A DNA stretch of 7,703 nucleotides from Candidatus Bathyarchaeota archaeon. Lineage in GTDB: Archaea; Thermoproteota; Bathyarchaeia; TCS64. Under the pieces are notes generated by a model. That model saw only the letters and a list, made by a program, of their open reading frames with translations, ran no database searches and was not told where the DNA came from. A program made the translations under genes and the position numbers. The stretch lies in NCBI GenBank assembly GCA_020697635.1, contig JAEHCT010000054.1:1-7703 (forward strand), in the 5' to 3' direction. Below are positions 1 to 5,379 of this stretch, in pieces (position 1 is the first letter of the stretch; every line of letters begins with the position of its first letter).

Positions 1-34
1 CCAACGGGTTCTTAACGACTTTTTCACGCATATA

Positions 35-595
35 TTATGGGACTTGAGCCAGGAGCGCATAATATTTTGAAAGTAACTCGTCGTGTTCCCTTTGAAGGTC
101 CTCATACAGTAAAGAAACCTCAGTGTATGCCCATAGAAGCTCCTTGATGGCATCTTGACCCACCATCGACACCGCTCTATCCAGCAGCTGGATTTCTGAG
201 GCGAGTGCAGAGTTGTTCATCTCAAGATCAATCAATCTTGCTGTGAGTTGGGTGCAGTTTTCTTTACTAATCAATAGATCATCTTCCAGCAGACCTATGG
301 TGGAGTCTTTAATCTCTAGTTCTTCATCGAGTAGATCATTCAGGTTCTCTAGTTCTCTTATCGTTGACTCTCTCTGTATGATGTTGTTCTCCAATTCGTC
401 TATCCTGTTCTTATATGACATCGCGTTGACAAGTCCCGCCGCCCCGACGAGGATCATTCCCACGCATGCTCCGATTATTAAAGACCTTTTATCGATGAAC
501 ATGTTGATATCGGGTGGTTTCGAAAAGAAAAAGGTGACTGAAGAGACGCGCACGTAATTATGGGGGACGCCGAGCTGAGGGTTAATGTGATACAT
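35..595 (-). CDS. Membrane-anchored coiled-coil protein, function unknown
   Basis: A 186-residue protein not recognised as a named family. Residues about 1-38 are polar and end in the basic patch DKRS. One hydrophobic helix follows at about 39-59 (IIGACVGMILVGAAGLVNA). The rest, about 62-180, is almost all charged heptad-like sequence rich in Glu, Leu, Ile and Asp, typical of a long coiled coil. Positive charge before the helix suggests the N-terminus is inside and the coiled coil outside, though this is inference. The ATG at 595 is chosen because GGTGA lies 6 nt upstream (602-606) and a TATA element lies at 630-637. An internal ATG at 502 (MFIDKRS) would place the helix nearer the N-terminus, but has no SD. 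It is divergent from the exported protease gene and may belong to the same surface module. A+T content is higher than in the genes to the right. Confidence 0.72.
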   Translation of the reverse strand: MYHINPQLGVPHNYVRVSSVTFFFSKPPDINMFIDKRSLIIGACVGMILVGAAGLVNAMSYKNRIDELENNIIQRESTIRELENLNDLLDEELEIKDSTIGLLEDDLLISKENCTQLTARLIDLEMNNSALASEIQLLDRAVSMVGQDAIKELLWAYTEVSLLYEDLQREHDELLSKYYALLAQVP

Positions 596-629
596 CGATC
601 TTCACCGTGTGCACTAGGTGAGGGGATCA

Positions 630-637
630 TTATATAC
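630..637 (-). promoter_or_regulatory. TATA box of the coiled-coil protein gene
   Basis: On the minus strand this reads GTATATAA. Placing transcription start about 25-30 bp downstream gives a start near 606, so the transcript would have a leader of roughly 11 nt that contains the GGTGA ribosome-binding site at 602-606. The spacing fits archaeal promoters well. Confidence 0.6.
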
Positions 638-677
638 ATTTTTCACTAAAAAAGAAGTATTTTGTGTTTTAACATAG

Positions 678-706
678 TTTTTATAGTTGAAAATATCTTG
701 TAATAT
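678..706 (+). promoter_or_regulatory. Candidate promoter region of the exported protease gene
   Basis: Two A/T-rich TATA-like elements are visible: TTTTTATAG at 678-686 and TAATAT at 701-706. They would give start sites near 708-712 or 728-732, and thus a 5' leader of about 45-65 nt before the ATG at 775. The leader includes all or part of an imperfect inverted repeat (706-757). Which element is used cannot be decided from sequence. The SD-like GGTAAG at 765-770 sits 4 nt before the ATG. Confidence 0.35.
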
Positions 707-757
707 GTGAATTCTGTAAACAATCACACCTTTCGTGATAGTTTCAACAGAATCACA
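706..757. repeat. Imperfect inverted repeat in the divergent intergenic region
   Basis: TGTGAATTCTGT at 706-717 is matched in reverse complement by ACAGAATCACA at 747-757, with one unpaired base and a 29-nt loop. The octamer AATCACAC also occurs as a direct repeat at 722-729 and 751-758. The repeats lie between the candidate TATA elements and the ATG of the protease gene. They could be an operator or a leader stem-loop. Confidence 0.45.
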
Positions 758-774
758 CAAAAAAGGTAAGAAAA

Positions 775-3039
775 ATGAATATAAAAATGTTAAAAAAACT
801 AGTATCTATCTCTTTTCTGCTAGCCACACTGCTTCTATTAACAACGATAAGCCAGCCTCTCGCAGGCGCTGAGCCGTGGCACGACGAAGAGTCATCGTAC
901 AGTGAGGATTACGGCTGGACTCCGATCATAATAGAACTAGAGCCTGTTGTTCCATGGGAGCCTGACCCCATATTCATCATACCGACGATACCCTTCCAGT
1001 TGATCACAGAGTTTGACTACATGCTTTTCGACCATCACGGCGGGTGGTGGTACGACGTAGAGAAGACGTCGGATAACGCTGACGATGACCTCATGTGCTG
1101 GGCGGCGGCCGCCAGTAACGCCCTTGAGTGGACCGGCTGGGGGGTGACGTCAACATTCACCGATACCGACGACATGTTTGATCACTTCCTGGACCACTGG
1201 GTGGACAGAGGCGGCTTCATGGTATACGGCTGGGAGTGGTGGTTCGACGGAACCGATCCCGGCGACAGCCGGATCGATGTCTCCGGGGGAGGCAACTTCT
1301 GGTCACCAGAAAGCGCGGCGACTTACTACCACGAGGAGTGGGATCAAGACGAGATAATGGAACGCATCGACGAGTATCTACACGACGGGATCATGACTAC
1401 GATAGGCATACGCCCCGTCGGGGGCTCAGGTGGACACGCGATAACCGTCTGGGGCTACAGGTACGACAGCGCTGAAGACGACTACTACACTGGCATCTGG
1501 GTCACCGACTCTGACGACAACAAGGGATCGCTTTCAACCGCTCCCCCGCCTAACACTCTTCGTCTCTACGACCTCGAATGGGACGACACCAACGACCGCT
1601 GGGAGATGAGCAACTACGGCGGCGGCTGGTACATCGAGGCCATAATGGCGCTCGAACCCAGAGACGGCGACAGGCCTGAGGCAGACGCCGGGGGCTCATA
1701 CATAGACTACGAAGGCAGCCCAGTCGCGTTCAGCGGGGCCTCCTCGAGTGACGGCGACGGCGACCCGCTGGAGTATCGCTGGGACTTCGACGAAGACGAC
1801 TTCTGGGACACCGGCTGGTCTTCATCCGCCACGGCGAGTAACACATGGAACGACGACTACTCCGGGAAGGTGTTGCTTGAGGTCTTCGACGGCGTGTTCA
1901 AGGACGTCGACGAGTTCACCGTTACGGTACTCAACGTAGCTCCAAGCGTCAACGCTGGCGGCGATCAGACTGTGGACGAAGGCGACACAGTAAGCTTCTC
2001 CGGCAGCTTCGCAGACCCGGGTGCCGACACGCATACCATCGACTGGGACTTCGACGACGGTTCACCGGTTGTCTCTGGAACTCTGAGTCCGACACACGTC
2101 TACGCAGACAACGGGGCATACACGGTGACGTTGACGGTGACCGATGACGATGGCGGAGTGGGACAAGACACATTGACTGTATATGTATACAATGTACCTC
2201 CAAGCGTCAACGCTGGCCCCGACCAGACGGTGGACGAGGGAGACACGGTGAGCTTCTCCGGGAGCTTCACGGACCCTGGCGCCGACACGCATACCATCGA
2301 GTGGGACTTCGGCGATGGACAGACCGCTTCAGAGACGCTTACACCGACCCACGAATACGGAGACAACGGGGTATACCCTGTGACTCTGACAGTTACCGAC
2401 GACGACGGAGGCGTAGGGGTGGACACCCTGACCGTCGCCGTCGCCAACGTGGCGCCCGCAGTCACACTGACATCCGATCAGCCGAACCCACAGTTCGTTC
2501 TACCGTCGGTACATGAGATCACCTTCGCTGCAGTGTTCACGGACCCCGGCTGGCTAGACACCCACACGGTGTCCTGGGACTTCGGTGACGGAGCCATAGC
2601 ATCTGGGACGGTGGCTGAGGAATACGAGGCGCCAGACTCTACAGGTTCCTGCACCGCCTCGCACACGTACTCTTCGACGGGCACCTACACGGTGACGGTG
2701 ACCTTCACCGACGACGACGGAGGCGCCGGCTCAGACACGTACGTTGTCGTGGTGGTAACCGTCGAGGAAGCCGTCCAAGACCTCAACGACTACATCCAAG
2801 ATCTACCTGACGAGGCCTTCAAGAACAACCCCGCCCAGAGAAAGAAAGCCTTGGGAAGCATGCTCTCTGAGGTGATCGAGAAGATAATGTACGAGGACTA
2901 CGCCGGAGCCATAAACAAGCTCAACAGCATAAGAGACAAGGCAGACGGGACGGGCCCAGACTGGATCACCGACCCGGATGCTCAGGAACACGTCCTGATG
3001 AAGATAGACGACATAGTGACATACCTGGCACTTCTCTAA
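775..3039 (+). CDS. Exported IdeS/Mac-like (C66-type) cysteine protease with four PKD domains and C-terminal FIMAH-like domain
   Basis: 754 residues. A Sec signal peptide spans 1-32 (KK, then a Leu-rich core, probable cleavage after AGA). An acidic, Pro-rich linker runs to about 75. The protease domain, about 80-295, matches remembered IdeS in motif order and spacing. GWWYDVEKT leads into DDDLMCWAAAASNALEW, giving Lys97 (oxyanion role in IdeS) and nucleophile Cys108. HAITVWG gives His221, and VTDSDD gives Asp245 and Asp247. In IdeS these are Lys84, Cys94, His262, Asp284 and Asp286. PKD modules lie at about 302-388 (divergent), 389-474, 475-560 and 561-663, with WDFGDG- and TVTDDDGG-type motifs. 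The helical C-terminus, 664-754, resembles FIMAH-type domains (DYIQDLPDEAFKNNPAQRKK, then AGAINKLNSIRDKADG). There is no C-terminal membrane anchor, so the protein is probably released or held non-covalently. Only two Cys occur (108, 626). The natural substrate is unknown; IgG is unlikely for an archaeon. Confidence 0.85.
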   Translation: MNIKMLKKLVSISFLLATLLLLTTISQPLAGAEPWHDEESSYSEDYGWTPIIIELEPVVPWEPDPIFIIPTIPFQLITEFDYMLFDHHGGWWYDVEKTSDNADDDLMCWAAAASNALEWTGWGVTSTFTDTDDMFDHFLDHWVDRGGFMVYGWEWWFDGTDPGDSRIDVSGGGNFWSPESAATYYHEEWDQDEIMERIDEYLHDGIMTTIGIRPVGGSGGHAITVWGYRYDSAEDDYYTGIWVTDSDDNKGSLSTAPPPNTLRLYDLEWDDTNDRWEMSNYGGGWYIEAIMALEPRDGDRPEADAGGSYIDYEGSPVAFSGASSSDGDGDPLEYRWDFDEDDFWDTGWSSSATASNTWNDDYSGKVLLEVFDGVFKDVDEFTVTVLNVAPSVNAGGDQTVDEGDTVSFSGSFADPGADTHTIDWDFDDGSPVVSGTLSPTHVYADNGAYTVTLTVTDDDGGVGQDTLTVYVYNVPPSVNAGPDQTVDEGDTVSFSGSFTDPGADTHTIEWDFGDGQTASETLTPTHEYGDNGVYPVTLTVTDDDGGVGVDTLTVAVANVAPAVTLTSDQPNPQFVLPSVHEITFAAVFTDPGWLDTHTVSWDFGDGAIASGTVAEEYEAPDSTGSCTASHTYSSTGTYTVTVTFTDDDGGAGSDTYVVVVVTVEEAVQDLNDYIQDLPDEAFKNNPAQRKKALGSMLSEVIEKIMYEDYAGAINKLNSIRDKADGTGPDWITDPDAQEHVLMKIDDIVTYLALL

Positions 3040-3114
3040 ACCATATCCCCCTTTATTATTCTCAAACACGTTACGCGTTTCTAGCCAGTTATATACCGTA
3101 GCTAGACAAAACTT
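3040..3114 (+). other. Short intergenic gap with T-rich tract
   Basis: Just after the protease stop comes CCCCCTTTATTATTCTC (3047-3063), a pyrimidine/T-rich tract that could serve as a weak archaeal terminator. There is no hairpin before it. The rest of the gap holds the promoter of the next gene. Confidence 0.25.
3089..3096 (+). promoter_or_regulatory. TATA box of the small PH-like gene, flanked by ACGCGT inverted repeats
   Basis: TTATATAC reads as a good archaeal TATA element, predicting transcription start near 3115-3121. It lies between TACGCGTTT (3072-3080) and its exact reverse complement AAACGCGTA (3134-3142). The second copy overlaps the possible internal start codon at 3142. Confidence 0.5.
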
Positions 3115-3453
3115 ATGCAGCCCCACACATGTAAAACGCGTATGGAGGACGTAGAGGTATCAGGCGGCGTCGTCAGGATAAGGTTCAAGGAACACGAGAA
3201 ACTGCTAGGGATGACTGACGGGTTTACACTACCCATGGAGCATATAGAGAGCGTCTCCACCGCCAAGGTGAGCTGCAAGTACCCCCGGATGGGCAGCTTC
3301 GGCACTAGGGACGGCATGGTTTTCTACTACATGGAGGACGGTGACAAGGTCGTCACCCTGAAACTCAGGGATCACCGGTACAGCAAGGTGATGGTCGAGG
3401 TAGATGACAAGGAGGCCGTGGCCGAGGCCGTAAGGAAGCTTATACAGGGGTAG
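3115..3453 (+). CDS. Small protein with possible PH-like fold
   Basis: 112 residues from the ATG at 3115, or 103 from the ATG at 3142 (MEDVEVSGG). No SD precedes either. The TATA box at 3089-3096 would put transcription start at or after 3115, which favours 3142 or a leaderless mRNA. The sequence is predominantly beta-strand-like and ends in an amphipathic helix (KEAVAEAVRKLIQG). The layout is FKEHEKLLGM, then LPMEHIESVS, a glycine-containing turn (GSFGTRDG), VTLKLRDHRYSKVMVEVDD and the C-terminal helix. I recall this order from small PH-like-fold hypothetical proteins common in actinobacteria and archaea; their function is not known. No signal peptide, membrane helix or catalytic motif is visible. 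It lies 42 bp upstream of tag on the same strand. Confidence 0.72.
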   Translation: MQPHTCKTRMEDVEVSGGVVRIRFKEHEKLLGMTDGFTLPMEHIESVSTAKVSCKYPRMGSFGTRDGMVFYYMEDGDKVVTLKLRDHRYSKVMVEVDDKEAVAEAVRKLIQG

Positions 3454-3465
3454 CGGCGGCTCACA

Positions 3466-3474
3466 AGTTAAATC
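3466..3474 (+). promoter_or_regulatory. Candidate TATA-like element for a leaderless tag transcript
   Basis: AGTTAAATC is centred about 26 bp before the ATG at 3496. No SD-like sequence lies in front of that ATG, so transcription starting at or next to the start codon would explain the missing ribosome-binding site. The element is weak and tag may instead be read through from the upstream gene. Confidence 0.3.
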
Positions 3475-3495
3475 CTGAGCCATCCCCGTATACCC

Positions 3496-4083
3496 ATGAC
3501 TTCCGACGGGAAGAACCGGTGCTGGGGCGACAAGGACCCCCTTGCCAGGGCCTACCACGACGATGAGTGGGGTGTCCCGGTTCACGACGACCAGGTATTG
3601 TATGAGTTCATACTGCTTGAGGGGGTCCAGGCGGGGCTCAGCTGGTCAACGGTGCTCAAGCGCAGAGAAAACTACCGCCGCGTCTTCGACGGGTTCGACC
3701 CCCTGAAGATCGCGGAGTACACGCCGGAGAGAGTGGATGAGCTTGTGCAGGACGCGAGCATCATTAGGAACAGGCGCAAGATCATGAGCCATGTTGCCAA
3801 CGCCAAGGCGTTCCTCAGGGTGCAGGAGGAGTACGGGAGCTTCGACGAGTACCTCTGGGCCTACGTGGATCACAGGCCCATAATGAACGAGTTCGCCAGC
3901 TGGAAGGAAATGACGGCCGAGACGGACCTCTCCAAGCGCATCAGCAAGGACCTGAAGAGGCGTGGGTTCAGCTTCGTGGGCCCCACTATCATGTACGCCT
4001 ACATGCAGAGCGTGGGAATGGTCAACGACCACCTCACCAGTTGCTTCAGGTGGCGGGAGATCAAGGAGCAGTACGGCGGGTGA
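3496..4083 (+). CDS. tag: DNA-3-methyladenine glycosylase I
   Basis: 195 residues, close to the usual length (187 in E. coli Tag). It removes 3-methyladenine from alkylated DNA as the first step of base excision repair. The family signatures are all present: CWGDKDPLARAYHDDEWG near the N-terminus, LEGVQAGLSW at 41-50, LVQDASIIRNRRKI at 83-96, KRRGFSFVGPT at 154-164 and VNDHLTSC at 176-183. The Zn-binding set corresponds to Cys9, His21, His179 and Cys183 (E. coli Cys4, His17, His175, Cys179). Glu42 and Trp50 match the base-recognition residues Glu38 and Trp46. The fold is helix-hairpin-helix-like and the protein is cytoplasmic. It sits 6 bp upstream of fdhD in an apparent operon with no obvious functional link. 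Nothing in the sequence suggests inactivation. Confidence 0.96.
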   Translation: MTSDGKNRCWGDKDPLARAYHDDEWGVPVHDDQVLYEFILLEGVQAGLSWSTVLKRRENYRRVFDGFDPLKIAEYTPERVDELVQDASIIRNRRKIMSHVANAKAFLRVQEEYGSFDEYLWAYVDHRPIMNEFASWKEMTAETDLSKRISKDLKRRGFSFVGPTIMYAYMQSVGMVNDHLTSCFRWREIKEQYGG

Positions 4084-4084
4084 G
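4079..4084 (+). promoter_or_regulatory. Ribosome-binding site of fdhD overlapping the tag stop codon
   Basis: GGTGAG contains the TGA stop of tag and lies 5 nt before the GTG at 4090 (8 nt before a second GTG at 4093). This supports a GTG start for fdhD and suggests translational coupling between the two genes. Confidence 0.6.
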
Positions 4085-4089
4085 CACCG

Positions 4090-4872
4090 GTGGTGACTGA
4101 ACGCAGGAGGATACGATCCATAAGCCTCGGGGAGCACCGGGCGTCCATAGGGGCCGAGGAGGAGCTCGCCCTCGACGAGCCCGTGTGCATATTCGTCAAC
4201 GGCGAGTACCACGTCACCCTCATCTCGACTCCCGAGTTGAGGGAGGAGCTGGCGGCAGGCTACCTGTTGACCCAGGGCATCATAGAGTCCGTCGAGGAGA
4301 TAGACTTCGTCGAGGTTGACGACGGCGACGTCAAGGTGCGGCTGAAGGGCGCCGTGGACCTCCGTGAGGCGTCGGTGAGCATGATGAACCTGATAGTCAC
4401 CGCCTGCGCCTCCAGCCCCAGGGCGGAGAGATCGCTCACCAGGCTGCCGGAGGTCTCGTCGGACCTGCGGGTGGAGGCCAGCCGCCTGAAGGACATGATC
4501 ACAGCGTTGAACACGAGGAGCAGCGTCCACAGGAGGACAGGGGGGACACACGCGGCCATGCTGTGTAGCGGGGAAGGCGATATGCTTGCCTTCGCGGAGG
4601 ACGTGGGGAGGCACAACGCGGTCGATAAGGTGATAGGCGCCCACGCGCTGAGGGGAGGCGCCTTCGACGGGTGCGTGCTGCTCAGCACCGGCCGCCAGTC
4701 CGGCGAGATGGTGCAGAAGGCGTGCAGGGTAGGGGTGCCGGTGATCGCGTCGATGACGGTGCCCCTCGTCTCGGGTGTGAGGCTGGCCGAGGCGTCGAGG
4801 GTCACGTTGACCTCGCTGGGCGGCGGCCGGTTGAGGGTCTACTCGGGCCCCCAGAGAATCATAGAAAAATAG
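4090..4872 (+). CDS. fdhD: FdhD-family sulfurtransferase for Mo/W bis-pterin cofactor
   Basis: 260 residues from a GTG start backed by GGTGAG at 4079-4084. In E. coli, FdhD passes sulfur from cysteine desulfurase to the bis-MGD cofactor of formate dehydrogenase, which is required for activity. Family features seen here are the N-terminal EEELALDEPVCIFVNG segment, PELREELAAGYLLTQGII (48-65), RTGGTHAAMLCSG (149-161), AEDVGRHNAVDKVIG (169-183) and STGRQSGEMVQKA (199-211). The sulfur-carrying loop corresponds to TACASSP, giving Cys106. The second Cys of the E. coli CxxC motif is Ser109 here. The protein is cytoplasmic. It is convergent with the oxidoreductase operon, which suggests it may mature that tungsten enzyme or an unlinked formate dehydrogenase. 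No formate dehydrogenase gene lies in this window. Confidence 0.93.
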   Translation: MVTERRRIRSISLGEHRASIGAEEELALDEPVCIFVNGEYHVTLISTPELREELAAGYLLTQGIIESVEEIDFVEVDDGDVKVRLKGAVDLREASVSMMNLIVTACASSPRAERSLTRLPEVSSDLRVEASRLKDMITALNTRSSVHRRTGGTHAAMLCSGEGDMLAFAEDVGRHNAVDKVIGAHALRGGAFDGCVLLSTGRQSGEMVQKACRVGVPVIASMTVPLVSGVRLAEASRVTLTSLGGGRLRVYSGPQRIIEK

Positions 4873-4879
4873 GGTGGAT

Positions 4880-5377
4880 CTACCTGAGGCTCTCCATGAG
4901 GGCGAAGAGCTCCGAGAGCTTCTCGCTCTTGCTCCGCTTCAGGCTCACGTCCATCCTGTCCTTGGACACGTACTCCAGCGCCTCGTGGTAGCAGTACTTG
5001 ACGCACTCCGGGTCGCCGCCGCATAGGTCGCACTTGTAGGCCACGTCGGTGGCGGGGTCGATGCTGACGCCGCCTATGGGGCACACCATGTTGCAGACCC
5101 TGCAGCCTACGCAAGCGTCCTCGTCCACCACCATGGCGCCCGTCTCGGCGTCCCTGCTGATGGCGTTGGTGGGGCAAGCCTCCATGCATAGGGGCGTGGT
5201 GCACTGCTGGCACACCATGGGGATGAAGTTGTGGTATCCGCCCCTCTTCTCGTAGCCGATGATCTTGATCCGTGACCTGCTGGGCTGGACCCTGCCCGTG
5301 TTCTTGAGGCTGCAAGCCACCTCGCACATGTGGCAGCCGACGCACTTCTCTATGTCTACCTGCAGCACCTTCTCCAA
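4880..5377 (-). CDS. Four-cluster [4Fe-4S] ferredoxin subunit (DmsB/HycB-like) of the oxidoreductase
   Basis: 165 residues from a TTG start at 5377, chosen because GGAGG (5385-5389) lies 7 nt upstream and because the first cluster motif begins at residue 12. The frame is open upstream to 5929, but that part only mirrors the oxidoreductase gene and has no protein-like sequence. Sixteen cysteines fall into four groups: C12-C15-C18-C22, C56-C59-C64-C68, C89-C92-C95-C99 and C116-C119-C125-C129. This is the interleaved layout of DmsB/HycB-type electron-transfer subunits, expected to hold four [4Fe-4S] clusters. The C-terminus (about 138-165) is a charged helix. The gene begins 2 bp after the large-subunit stop, so it is almost certainly its redox partner, analogous to the AorA and BamC small subunits of related enzymes. 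No signal peptide is present, so it should be cytoplasmic. Confidence 0.9.
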   Translation of the reverse strand: MEKVLQVDIEKCVGCHMCEVACSLKNTGRVQPSRSRIKIIGYEKRGGYHNFIPMVCQQCTTPLCMEACPTNAISRDAETGAMVVDEDACVGCRVCNMVCPIGGVSIDPATDVAYKCDLCGGDPECVKYCYHEALEYVSKDRMDVSLKRSKSEKLSELFALMESLR

Positions 5378-5379
5378 GG

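Noticed and set aside
213..557. Plus-strand open frame (114 residues), Ser-rich
   Set aside because: It is antisense to the coiled-coil gene. The Ser-rich run mirrors Glu/Leu-rich codons on the other strand, and there is no promoter or SD for it.
775..1660. Protease domain as a C39-type peptidase
   Set aside because: A Cys followed by a distant His and Asp also fits C39, but the local sequences around Lys97, Cys108, His221 and the TDSD motif match IdeS/C66 much more closely.
3646..4644. Long minus-strand open frame (332 residues) opposite tag and fdhD
   Set aside because: It is antisense to two well-supported genes with clear family motifs. Its product is rich in His, Pro, Val and Leu, as expected from the reverse of GC-rich coding sequence, and shows no domain.
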